Shown piece by piece: positions 25,036 through 33,300 of a DNA stretch of 64,000 bases. The position numbers were made by a program, and so were the translations under genes. The notes beneath the pieces are model-generated. The model was not told the DNA's origin and did not search any database. It saw only the letters and a program-made list of their open reading frames with translations. The DNA comes from DAOVRD01 sp964521715 (GTDB lineage: Bacteria; Planctomycetota; Brocadiia; SM23-32). The stretch lies in contig CAZFSS010000004.1 in assembly GCA_964521715.1 (NCBI GenBank), positions 62,001-126,000 of the forward strand. Direction: 5' to 3'. Positions within the stretch are counted from its first letter, which is position 1; the number at the start of each line of letters is the position of its first letter.

Positions 25036-26184
25036 ATGCCCGACGAAGGCCTGGACGTCGTTGCCGCCGGCCACGTCTGCATTGACATCACGCCCGCTTT
25101 CGGCGCGGTGTCCGGGGCGACAGTGGCGGAGATCCTGCGGCCCGGGCAACTCGTCCGCATGGAAGGCGTGCAGATCAACCCCGGCGGAGCGGTCGGCAAC
25201 ACGGGTCCAGCCCTGCACCGGCTGGGGCTCCGCGTGGCCCTGATGGGCAAGTGCGGCGCGGACCCGTTCGGCCAGATACTCATGGAACGGCTCCGCGAAC
25301 TGGCCCCAGGGGCCGAGGCGGGCATGCACGTGGTCGAGGGGCAGAACACGTCGTATACGATAGTGATCGCTCCGCCGGGCATCGACCGCATGTTCCTGCA
25401 TTGCCCCGACGCCAACGACACGTTCGGGCCCGAGGACGTTGACCCGGCCGTGGTCGGCCGGTCGCGCCTGTTCCACTTCGGCTACCCGCCGCTGATGCGA
25501 AGGATGTACGCCGACGGCGGCGTCGAAGCCGAGCAGATCCTGGAGTGCGCGGCCCGGGCCGGCGCCGTCACGTCCGTCGATCTGTCATTCCCCGATCCTG
25601 ACAGCGACGCCGGGCGCGCCGACTGGCAGGCCATCCTGCGCCGCATCCTGCCCCGCGTGGACGTGTTCCTGCCGAGCCTGGACGAGCTGCTCTTCATGCT
25701 TGACAGGGGCCGCTTCGACGAGCTGGCGCGCAGGGCGGCAAGCATTGCTGCCGGGGCGACGGCGGACGACCTGCGCGGCCTGGCCGACCGGTGCCTGGAC
25801 ATGGGCGCTTCGGCGGTCGGCATCAAGTGCGGGCATGCCGGTGCCTACCTCAAGACGGGCGACCCCCGCGGGGCCCTGCACGACCTGCTCCCCTCGCCCG
25901 GGCTCTGGCGGGAGCAAGAGCTCTTCGAGCCCTCATGCAAGGTGGATCGGATCGCAAGCGCAACGGGCGCCGGAGACGCAGCGATCGCCGGGTTCCTGGC
26001 CGGATTGCTCAGGGGCGAACCCCCGCAGAGGTGCATGGCGCTCATGACCGCCGTTGGGGCGCAGAACCTGACGGCCGTCGACACCGTCAGCGGGATCAAG
26101 TCCTGGGAAGAGACCGTTGCGGACTTGGAAGCCGGCCTGCCCAAGAACCCCGTCCCCCCTGCCCTGCGCCAACTGACCGCATAG
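25036..26184 (+). CDS. PfkB-family carbohydrate kinase
   Basis: A 382-residue ribokinase-like sugar kinase. The N-terminal signature is VVAAGHVCIDITP. The substrate region is INPGGAVGNTGPALHRLG, which resembles the GG-x-GN motif of the family. The C-terminal ATP/anion-hole motif is SATGAGDAAIAGFLAGLL with the catalytic Asp in GAGDA. The family phosphorylates ribose, fructose, fructose-1-phosphate or nucleosides, and the substrate is not readable here. An insertion of about 60 residues before the catalytic motif makes it longer than the usual 300-330. A TATGAT box lies at 25001-25006 without a good -35. It is convergent with the TauE/SafE gene, 52 bases away. Confidence 0.88.
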   Translation: MPDEGLDVVAAGHVCIDITPAFGAVSGATVAEILRPGQLVRMEGVQINPGGAVGNTGPALHRLGLRVALMGKCGADPFGQILMERLRELAPGAEAGMHVVEGQNTSYTIVIAPPGIDRMFLHCPDANDTFGPEDVDPAVVGRSRLFHFGYPPLMRRMYADGGVEAEQILECAARAGAVTSVDLSFPDPDSDAGRADWQAILRRILPRVDVFLPSLDELLFMLDRGRFDELARRAASIAAGATADDLRGLADRCLDMGASAVGIKCGHAGAYLKTGDPRGALHDLLPSPGLWREQELFEPSCKVDRIASATGAGDAAIAGFLAGLLRGEPPQRCMALMTAVGAQNLTAVDTVSGIKSWEETVADLEAGLPKNPVPPALRQLTA

Positions 26185-26236
26185 CAAAGGCCGGTCCAGG
26201 CGGCCCGACGCGCCTTCCTCATCCTTCGCCCGGCTC

Positions 26237-27016
26237 TTAGGCACTCAGCAGGTACAGGCCGAGGGCCAGCGCCAGGCAGTAGACGATGAGGCGGAACGTG
26301 CGGTCGCTGAAGCTCCTGTTGAGGCGCGCGCCGGCCGCCGCGCCGACGACGACGCCGGGCAGCAGCAGGAGGGCGAGCAGCGCGTTCTGCGCAGTCATGA
26401 GCCCCTGCGCCGTGTACGGAATGAGCTTGACGAGATTGCCCACGAAGAAGTACTTCAGCACCGTGCCGACGAAGACGCGCTTGTCCAGCTTCTGAGGCAG
26501 CAGGAAGAGGGTGATCAGGGGGCCGCCGGCGTGGGCCAGCGTGGAGGTGATGCCGGCGAAAGCGCCCAGGCCGACGCCGTGCCACACCTTCGGCCGGTAA
26601 CTCGACTCGGGAGCCCCGAGCCGGCGCTCGCGAGCCATTCGATAGAACTGGACGCCCACAAAACCCACCGAAAGGGCCCCGACGAGCCGGTTCATCCACA
26701 GCTCGGAGTCCGGCAAGTGCAGGAACCATTGGAGCGCAAAGGTGCCCGCCGCAACGCCCGCCAGCAGGCCCGGGATCAATATGGCCAGGTTCCGCCGATC
26801 GTGGTCCCGGAGGTAGTGGATGATCGAGAAGACGTCCCCCGTGATCAAAACCAACAGCATCACGGACAGCATGTCTGCCGGTCCGAGGACGGTCGCCATC
26901 AGAGGGACGGCCAGAGCGCCCGCCCCGGCTCCGAAGCCGGCCTTCGAGAGGCCGACCAGGAGGGCGGCGGTCACCGCCCCGACCCATTGCCACACCGTGA
27001 GATCGCTGATGCTCAT
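26237..27016 (-). CDS. TauE/SafE family membrane permease
   Basis: A 259-residue inner-membrane protein with about seven to eight hydrophobic segments. The repeated motif pair GLSKAGFGAGAGALAVPLMA near the N-terminus and GITSTLAHAGGPLITLFLLP in the second half mark the TauE/SafE family, whose members export sulfite or organosulfonates or carry similar anions. Substrate is not determined. The ATG at 27016 follows a GAGGGAG ribosome-binding site and begins the first membrane helix soon after. The frame is open to 27199, but the extra residues do not look like a coding or signal segment. It is a single gene between two convergent or divergent neighbours. Confidence 0.88.
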   Translation of the reverse strand: MSISDLTVWQWVGAVTAALLVGLSKAGFGAGAGALAVPLMATVLGPADMLSVMLLVLITGDVFSIIHYLRDHDRRNLAILIPGLLAGVAAGTFALQWFLHLPDSELWMNRLVGALSVGFVGVQFYRMARERRLGAPESSYRPKVWHGVGLGAFAGITSTLAHAGGPLITLFLLPQKLDKRVFVGTVLKYFFVGNLVKLIPYTAQGLMTAQNALLALLLLPGVVVGAAAGARLNRSFSDRTFRLIVYCLALALGLYLLSA

Positions 27017-27249
27017 GCGCTCCCTCAACAGGGCTAACGCCTCGCCGTGCCGGCCGACCAAGGCACGCCGTGCCCTGCACGCCCGGCCGCCCAGCGGCAC
27101 GGAACCGGGGATCATAGGGAATCGGCGCTCCCTTTTCCACGAGATCGGGGCATTCGGGTGGGACCAGGGCCCGGGGGGCGGGCGAGTTTCCGCTTGCACG
27201 GACCCTCCGCGGGCCGTAGGATGAGGTCTCCGGACATGAGGGGCTGGTG

Positions 27250-27645
27250 ATGTACTACCTGATAGCCTTCCAGATGCTGTGCGGCTGCTTCAGCACGTTT
27301 GTGGCCGCCCGGAAGGGGCGCAACCCGATCCTCTGGTGGCTCGTGGGTGCGCTGCTTCCCATCTTTGGGGTAGTGCTCAGCCTGGCCTTGACGGCTGCGG
27401 ACCGCACGCGTGTCTCCGCCGGGGGGCGCGAGGGGGCCCCCGAACAGGCCCGGCAGGGGCAACGAATCCCCAGACGTTGCTGCGGATCGTACATACCGGA
27501 CTGTCTGGGCTGCCCCTTCTTCCGGCGCCAGCTCTTCCCGGCGGGGCGCGGGGAAGGCACGAGGGGCTACTGCGATCACCTCCACAAAGAGCTGCGGTCC
27601 ACGCCTGAACGGCGGGGCTCCAAGGTCACCATCGAAGACCGCTGA
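27250..27645 (+). CDS. Small membrane protein with a Cys cluster
   Basis: A 131-residue protein (a GTG at 27247 is an alternative start one codon earlier). The N-terminal half has two hydrophobic segments, YLIAFQMLCGCFSTFVAA and PILWWLVGALLPIFGVVLSL. A disordered Gly/Arg linker follows. The C-terminal 50 residues hold Cys in the order CC-x7-C-x2-C and a later C-x-H near GYCDHLHKEL, compatible with a metal-binding knuckle. I do not recognise the family or function. The gene is divergent from TauE/SafE and stands alone. The frame is supported by the hydrophobic pattern and codon positions. Confidence 0.6.
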   Translation: MYYLIAFQMLCGCFSTFVAARKGRNPILWWLVGALLPIFGVVLSLALTAADRTRVSAGGREGAPEQARQGQRIPRRCCGSYIPDCLGCPFFRRQLFPAGRGEGTRGYCDHLHKELRSTPERRGSKVTIEDR

Positions 27646-27697
27646 GGGCGGAAGTCACGGGCAGGTGCCGACCCGTGTGGTTTTGTGGCAACGGCCC

Positions 27698-27726
27698 TTG
27701 ACTGAACTCAGGCGCTCTGATAGAAA
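27698..27726 (+). promoter_or_regulatory. Promoter of the secreted helical-repeat protein gene
   Basis: TTGACT at 27698-27703 and TAGAAA at 27721-27726 are 17 bases apart. The transcript would begin about 60 bases before the ATG at 27793. Confidence 0.5.
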
Positions 27727-27792
27727 TGGCGTGTCAAGACCCAGGCAGCGGGCAGTGAACTGGGCAGTCAACTTCTGACGGAGTGCTTTCCG

Positions 27793-29208
27793 ATGATCAT
27801 CAAGCGTGCAGGGGGCCTGTTCATCCTTCTTGTGGCTGCGTGTTGTCTGGCACGTGCCGGCTTCGCCCAGGAGGGCGTGACGGCTGAGTCAGTGCGCCGC
27901 GCCATGGAGGCGCTTGAGAAAGCGCCAAAGTACGAGCGCGCAGGGAAGCGAGCCGATGTCGTTAACGCCGGTCAGGTAGCCATCAGCCCCCTCATCGACG
28001 TCGTACGGGGACACGGGGAAGCAAAAGACGTGAACTACATGGGCCACTGCATCCTGGCGCTGGGCGAGTTGAAAGCGCGCGAAGCCACCGACGTGCTGAT
28101 CGATGCGTTGGGCAGCTCCAGCCTGCAACTGGCCTACTGGTCCGCCACTGCGCTCGGGCAGATGTGGGAGGGCCTGGGCGCCTCCGAGCCGCAGGCCAGG
28201 CAAGTGAACGCAGCGCTGTTGGCCGTCCTGTACTCGCAGGTGCCGGACACCTTCGTCTACGGGCCCGGCCTGGCCCTGGTCAAGATCAACGGGATCCCCG
28301 CAGCCCGTCCGGAGAGTATGGCAGCGGACGAGCTCCGGGGCGCGATAGACGCCTGGCTGGCGGGCAACACGGGTTCCGTTCCTCCGGCCGACCAGCAGCC
28401 CTGGCAGCTCAACCTGCGCACCGTGCTCGCCACCCAGGATGAGGCAACACGTCAGAACGCGCTGCAGGCCCTCCGAGAGAAGCGGGACCTGGGGCCCGTC
28501 GAGCCCATGCTGGACGCCCTGGCGAACGAGCAGGGCGCGTCTGCACCTGTGCGCCAGGCGCTGGGCCAACTGCTGGGCGAGCTGACGGGCGTGGCCTTTC
28601 CGCCCGACATCCCCGGCGGAGCCGGCGACACGGCGAGCGAGGTCCAGGTGTGGCGGCTGCAGTGGTTCGCGGAACTGGCCAGGCACGCCGAGCCCAGGTA
28701 CGTGGCCTACTCCTGGCGCGAGTTGGAGATCAGCCTGCGGCAGTACGCCGCTGATCCCGGCGATACAACCGCCGGCAGGATCGCCTACTTCCGGGCCGCC
28801 CTCATCCACCAGGTTCCCGACCCGGACGCCATACCGACCATAGCCACACCGAAAGCCAAGGAGCTGCTGACCGACCCCCTGACGACCAAGAAGAAGATCG
28901 CCGATGCTATAGCCGGCCTGGAGAAGAACCCGGACGACGCCGAGAAGACAAGCCACCTGCGCCTCATCGAGGAAGAGCTGGACGACGCCAAGAAGGCGAA
29001 GTACGCCAGAGACGTGGCCGCCCTGTTCCTCCCGAGGCTGGCCAAGCTTGCCCGCGAAGAGAAGAACTCAGCGGTGGCAACAACGTGCGGCAATATCCTG
29101 GGCAGGGTCAGCATGTACCCCTGCCCCCTGGACCACCCGCAGCTCGACGTGCGTCAGGCCCGGCTGGACGAGTGGCTCCAGAACACAGGCGTTGAGCTGG
29201 CCCCGTAA
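27793..29208 (+). CDS. Secreted HEAT-like helical-repeat protein
   Basis: A 471-residue protein with a signal peptide (MIIKRAGGLFILLVAACCLA, then RAGFAQ, cleavage after Ala). The mature part is Ala/Leu-rich helical repeats: GHCILALGELKAREATDVLI and YWSATALGQMWEGLGAS resemble HEAT/PBS-lyase units, and a second region near residues 215-270 has similar repeats. The C-terminal third is a long charged helix with ADAIAGLEKNPDDAEKTSHL and EEELDDAKKAKYARDV. Such repeats serve as protein-binding scaffolds. No catalytic motif was seen. The function is unknown. A periplasmic or exported location is inferred from the signal peptide. The gene stands alone and is convergent with the peptide-transporter operon. 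Confidence 0.75.
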   Translation: MIIKRAGGLFILLVAACCLARAGFAQEGVTAESVRRAMEALEKAPKYERAGKRADVVNAGQVAISPLIDVVRGHGEAKDVNYMGHCILALGELKAREATDVLIDALGSSSLQLAYWSATALGQMWEGLGASEPQARQVNAALLAVLYSQVPDTFVYGPGLALVKINGIPAARPESMAADELRGAIDAWLAGNTGSVPPADQQPWQLNLRTVLATQDEATRQNALQALREKRDLGPVEPMLDALANEQGASAPVRQALGQLLGELTGVAFPPDIPGGAGDTASEVQVWRLQWFAELARHAEPRYVAYSWRELEISLRQYAADPGDTTAGRIAYFRAALIHQVPDPDAIPTIATPKAKELLTDPLTTKKKIADAIAGLEKNPDDAEKTSHLRLIEEELDDAKKAKYARDVAALFLPRLAKLAREEKNSAVATTCGNILGRVSMYPCPLDHPQLDVRQARLDEWLQNTGVELAP

Positions 29209-29274
29209 GCGAGCGCCTAAGAGCCGCTCGCTCGCCGCCTCTCAGGGCGCTTCCAGGTCCCGCCCTGCGGGGAT

Positions 29275-30246
29275 TCATGCTTCGGTACAGCGCACGAAGT
29301 GCCCGGGACTCACCTCACGCAAGTCCGGAACGGCCGCCCTGCACACCTCATCGGCGGCCGCGCAGCGCGGATGGAAGGGGCAGCCCTCCGGCAGACCCGT
29401 CGGCGCAGAGACCCGGGCCTGCACGCCCGCCGCTCCGCCCCTGACTTCAGGATCGGGGGCCGGTATCGCGGCCAGAAGCAGCTTCGTGTACGGATGGAGG
29501 GGCCGGCTGTAGAGCTCGTCCCTGGGCGCCATCTCGACGATGCGGCCCAGGTACATGACGGCCACGTCGTGCGAGATGTGCTCGACCACGCCCAGGTCGT
29601 GTGAGATGAACAGGTAGGAGATGCCGCGCTCCTCTTGCAGGCCCGCAAGAAGGTTGATGATCTGGGCCTGGATGGAAACATCCAGCGAGGAGACGGGCTC
29701 GTCGCAGACGACGAAGTCGGGATTGAGTGCCAGGGCGCGCGCAATGCCGATCCTTTGCCGCTGCCCGCCCGAGAACTCGTGGGGGTAGTGGTTCACGTAC
29801 GCGGCCGACAGGCCCACGCGTTCGAGCAGTTCGCCGACCATCCGGCGGCGTTCGCGCCCGCTCCCCTCACCGTGCGCCCTGAGCGGCTCGCCGACGATGC
29901 TTCCCACCGTCATGCGCGGATCGAGCGAGCCATACGGATCCTGGAAGATGATCTGCATGCGCCGTCTCAGCGCGCGCAGGCGGCGGGCGTCCAGGGAATG
30001 CACGGGGACTCCGTCGAAGAACACGCGCCCGCTCGTCGGCTCGAGCAGCCGCAGCAACGCCCGGCCGGTCGTGGTCTTGCCGCACCCGCTCTCGCCGACC
30101 AGGCCCAGCGTGCGACCGCGCTGCACCGCGAAGGACACGCCGTCCACGGCCCGCACGTAGCCGGCGACCCGGCCGAACACCCCTGCCCGCATGGGGAAGT
30201 GCTTGACCAGGTTCTGGACGTCGAGGAGAGGCTGCTGCTCAGGCAT
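29275..30246 (-). CDS. Peptide ABC transporter ATP-binding protein (OppF/DppF type)
   Basis: A 323-residue ATPase of the dipeptide/oligopeptide importer family. Walker A is LVGESGCGKTTTGRALL, the ABC signature is FSGGQRQRIGIARAL, and Walker B is FVVCDEPVSSLD. The C-terminal oligo_HPY extension CPFHPRCAAADEVCR carries the Cys cluster typical of this pair of ATPases. It acts at the cytoplasmic side with the second ATPase to power uptake through the two permeases upstream. The ATG at 30246 overlaps the preceding stop by 8 bases. The frame is also open to 30276. It is the last gene of the five-gene operon. Confidence 0.95.
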   Translation of the reverse strand: MPEQQPLLDVQNLVKHFPMRAGVFGRVAGYVRAVDGVSFAVQRGRTLGLVGESGCGKTTTGRALLRLLEPTSGRVFFDGVPVHSLDARRLRALRRRMQIIFQDPYGSLDPRMTVGSIVGEPLRAHGEGSGRERRRMVGELLERVGLSAAYVNHYPHEFSGGQRQRIGIARALALNPDFVVCDEPVSSLDVSIQAQIINLLAGLQEERGISYLFISHDLGVVEHISHDVAVMYLGRIVEMAPRDELYSRPLHPYTKLLLAAIPAPDPEVRGGAAGVQARVSAPTGLPEGCPFHPRCAAADEVCRAAVPDLREVSPGHFVRCTEA

Positions 30247-31279
30247 CGCCCGTTCTGCCTCCGGCTTGACTGACAAGCGTGACCGGCGGTGTGGCGCCCG
30301 GCTCCCAATAGCCTTCCAGCCGAATGCAGGCCGCCCGATGCCCGGGCCTGACCTCCCGAAGCTCCGGGCCCACCCGGGAGCACGCGGGAGCGGCCATGTA
30401 GCAGCGCGGATGGAACCGGCAACCGCTGGGGAAGCGGCGCGGATCCGGGACCTGTCCGGGTATGGCCTCCAGCCTATTCTTGCGCGCGCCGAGCGCCGGC
30501 AGCGACCTCAGCAGGCTGACCATGTAGGGATGCAGCGGCTCGGCGAAGATCGGCCTGACGTCCGCGCACTCCACGATCTGGCCCGCGTACATCACCGCCA
30601 CCCTGTCCGCCACCTGCGCCACCACGCCCAGATCGTGCGTGATGAGCAAGACGGACATGCCCAGCTCCCGCCGGAGCTCCTCCAGCAGGCGCAGTATCTG
30701 GGCCTGGATGGTCACGTCGAGGGCCGTGGTGGGCTCGTCCGCGATCAGCAGGACCGGCCGGCACATCAGCGCCATGGCGATCATCGCGCGCTGCAGCATG
30801 CCGCCCGACATCTCGTGGGGATAAAGGCCCAGGCAGCGAAAGGGGTCGGGGATCCCCACCCGCTCGAGCATGTCGACCGCCATCTCCGCGGCCTCCGCGC
30901 GCGAGACGTCCCGGTGCGCCAGGACGGCCTCGGTGATCTGGCTGCCAATGGTGAAAACGGGGTTCAGGGCCGTCATGGGCTCCTGGAAGACCATGCCGAT
31001 CTTACCGCCCCGTATCCGCCGCATTCGCGCCGGCTCAAGCCGGAGCAGGTCCTGCCCCTCCAGCAGGACGGCGCCGGACACTATCCTGCCCGGAGGCGAG
31101 GGCACAAGCTGCATGATGGACAGGGCCGTGACGGATTTCCCACAGCCCGATTCGCCCACCAGGCAGAACATCTCGCCCCGCTCGATGGCGAAGCTGACGC
31201 CGTCCACGGCGCGCGCCACACCGTCCTCGGTGTAGAAGTAAGCGGCCAGGTCCCGGACTTCCAGCAGCGTTTCGGCCAC
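30239..31279 (-). CDS. Peptide ABC transporter ATP-binding protein (OppD/DppD type)
   Basis: A 346-residue ATPase, the partner of the OppF-type protein. Walker A is LVGESGCGKSVTALSI, the ABC signature is MSGGMLQRAMIAMAL, and Walker B is LLIADEPTTALD. The C-terminal extension GCRFHPRCYMAAPACSR carries the oligo_HPY Cys cluster. It begins with GTG, 12 bases after the permease stop. The signature loop has GGMLQR where GGMRQR is common, a small departure at a position usually basic. Confidence 0.95.
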   Translation of the reverse strand: MAETLLEVRDLAAYFYTEDGVARAVDGVSFAIERGEMFCLVGESGCGKSVTALSIMQLVPSPPGRIVSGAVLLEGQDLLRLEPARMRRIRGGKIGMVFQEPMTALNPVFTIGSQITEAVLAHRDVSRAEAAEMAVDMLERVGIPDPFRCLGLYPHEMSGGMLQRAMIAMALMCRPVLLIADEPTTALDVTIQAQILRLLEELRRELGMSVLLITHDLGVVAQVADRVAVMYAGQIVECADVRPIFAEPLHPYMVSLLRSLPALGARKNRLEAIPGQVPDPRRFPSGCRFHPRCYMAAPACSRVGPELREVRPGHRAACIRLEGYWEPGATPPVTLVSQAGGRTGDA

Positions 31280-31291
31280 CGGCGTCCCTTT

Positions 31292-32242
31292 CTACGCGGT
31301 CTTCAGACGGGGGTCCAGGGCGTCGCGCAACGCGTCGCCGAACACGTTGAAGGCCAGCACAAGCACCAGCAGCGCCACAGCCGAGCTGACGAACTGCCAC
31401 CAGACGAGCGGGTGGCGGGTCAGCTCCATGTTCGCCGTGGAGATCATCATCCCCCACGAGATCGTGTCCGCCTCGACCCCGACCCCCAGGTAAGTGAGGA
31501 CGGCCTCCGACATGACGATGCCGCTGAAGCCGAGCGTGAAAGCGATGATGACGATGTGGAACACGTTGGGCACCAGGTGGCGGAAGATGGTGCGGAAAGG
31601 GCCCGCCCCGACGGCGCGGGCCGCCAGCACGTAGTCGGACTCGCGCAGCTTGAGCGTCTCCCCGCGGATCAGGCGGCACAGGCCGACCCAGTTGGTCACG
31701 CCCAGGGCTATGCAGAGCTGAACCGTGCCCTTGCCCATCACCGTCATCAGCGCGATCAGCAGCAGGATGCCGGGGATGCAGGCCAGCGTGGAGTAGACGT
31801 AGACGATCAGGTCGTCCACCGGGCCGCCGAAGTAGCCCGCCACGACGCCGAACAGAAGGCCGAGGGGGATGTAGATAACCGCCGTGCCCAACCCCAGGAA
31901 CACGGCCGTGCTGATGCCCTTGACGGCCTTGTAGAGGATGTCCCGGCCCTGGATGTCGGTGCCCAGCAGATGCGGGGCCTCGCCCGGGGGCACGTAGCTC
32001 TCCTCCTTCTGCACCTCGCCGACGGCCCTGGCGAAGATCCAGTCCACGAGCGTTCCTTCGACGCGGGTTTTGGCCTCGCCGGCGCCGATCGTCCTGCGGA
32101 CCGGGATCATGTCCAGCAGGCCGAACGCGAAGTAGACGGAGATGACCCCCAGGCAGATCATGGCCAGCCTGTTGCGCCGCATCCTGTGCCAGGCTTCCCC
32201 CCACAGCGAACGGGCCTGCGCCATGGCGGCGTCTTCTTTCAT
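31292..32242 (-). CDS. Peptide ABC transporter permease (OppC/DppC type)
   Basis: A 316-residue inner-membrane permease with six hydrophobic segments. An EAA-type loop reaches the ATPases (SDYVLAARAVGAGPFRTIF, then HLVPNVFHIVII). The N-terminal oligopeptide-permease region includes HLLGTDIQGRDILYKAV, the LGTD-x-xGRD family motif. A charged insertion of about 40 residues after the first membrane helix is longer than usual and faces the periplasm by the positive-inside rule. The start overlaps the upstream permease stop by four bases (ATGA). Confidence 0.94.
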   Translation of the reverse strand: MKEDAAMAQARSLWGEAWHRMRRNRLAMICLGVISVYFAFGLLDMIPVRRTIGAGEAKTRVEGTLVDWIFARAVGEVQKEESYVPPGEAPHLLGTDIQGRDILYKAVKGISTAVFLGLGTAVIYIPLGLLFGVVAGYFGGPVDDLIVYVYSTLACIPGILLLIALMTVMGKGTVQLCIALGVTNWVGLCRLIRGETLKLRESDYVLAARAVGAGPFRTIFRHLVPNVFHIVIIAFTLGFSGIVMSEAVLTYLGVGVEADTISWGMMISTANMELTRHPLVWWQFVSSAVALLVLVLAFNVFGDALRDALDPRLKTA

Positions 32243-33300
32243 CGCAGCCTCACGCGCGGGTCGGCGAAGCTGTAGCTGATGTCCGTGGCCAGGTTGCCCA
32301 TCGCGAAAAACAGCGCTCCCAGGTAGACCATGGCGCTCAGCACGGGGAAGTCGGCGCTCTCGACCGCCTCGATCGTCATGTTGCCCAGGCCGGGAATGCC
32401 GAAGAACCTTTCCAGCAGAAGGGAGCCCATGAAAAGGAACGGTATCTCAAGCACGGTGCGGGTGAGGATGGGTATCATGGCGTTCTTCAGCACGTGCTTG
32501 AACAGGATCACGCGCTCCGTCAGCCCCTTGGCGCGGGCGGTGCGCACGTAGTCCCGGGAGACCTCCTCCAGCATGATGGTCCTGTAGAAGCGCACGTCCT
32601 CGCCCAGTCCCTTCAGAATGGCGATCAAGACGGGCAGCAGCAGGAAGCGAACCGAGTAGATGCCCGGTGCATAACCGTAGACGGGGAACAGCTTCATGTA
32701 TCGCGCCAGCACGTACTGCCCCCCGATGATATAGACCAGGATGGAGACGGACATGAAGCAGACGCACACGATCACCGCGCCCAGGTCGAGGTAGGTGGCG
32801 CGGAAGTACGCCACGACGAGCGACAGGCTGATCGACGCGACGAGCCCCACCAGGAATATGGGCACCATCAGCGTGAGGGACGGCACCATGCCGTTGAGTA
32901 TCTTGCCCCCGATGGGCTCGTTCGTCTTCTCGGATCGGCCGAAGCGAAAGAGCAGCAGCCGGGCCATGTGGTGGGCGAAGCGCGTGTCCGTGACCGCGCT
33001 GCGGCGCTGGAGCGCCAGGTTGGCCGCCAGCAGCGCGGCTCTCGGCCCCAGGCCCCGCACGTCGAGCTGATTGGCGACCGCAAGCGCGTCCGCCTTCAGG
33101 TTCAGGAAGAGCGGCTTGTCCCACCCGTGGGACTTGATGACCTCCTGGACGCGGTCCTCGTCCGCGTGCTTCTCGCCCAGCACCCGGATCGCACGCAGGC
33201 GCGGCGTGAACACCCACTCGAACAGGAAGAACGTGATCAGGCAGATGCCCAGCACCAGGGGGATCGTGTACAGCACGCGCCTGATGATGTAAGAGGTCAC
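32239..33300 (-). CDS. Peptide ABC transporter permease (OppB/DppB type)
   Basis: A 353-residue inner-membrane permease. TSYIIRRVLYTIPLVLGICL is the first membrane helix. LLFRFGRSEKTNEPIGGKIL holds the FGRS motif of OppB-type permeases, and DYVRTARAKGLTERVILFKH holds the EAA loop that docks on the ATPases. The stretch between the first helix and FGRS (about residues 30-140) is unusually long and is predicted periplasmic. The GTG at 33300 overlaps the stop of the substrate-binding protein (GTGA) and is preferred to the upstream frame, which lies over that gene. No separate promoter was seen. Confidence 0.93.
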   Translation of the reverse strand: MTSYIIRRVLYTIPLVLGICLITFFLFEWVFTPRLRAIRVLGEKHADEDRVQEVIKSHGWDKPLFLNLKADALAVANQLDVRGLGPRAALLAANLALQRRSAVTDTRFAHHMARLLLFRFGRSEKTNEPIGGKILNGMVPSLTLMVPIFLVGLVASISLSLVVAYFRATYLDLGAVIVCVCFMSVSILVYIIGGQYVLARYMKLFPVYGYAPGIYSVRFLLLPVLIAILKGLGEDVRFYRTIMLEEVSRDYVRTARAKGLTERVILFKHVLKNAMIPILTRTVLEIPFLFMGSLLLERFFGIPGLGNMTIEAVESADFPVLSAMVYLGALFFAMGNLATDISYSFADPRVRLR

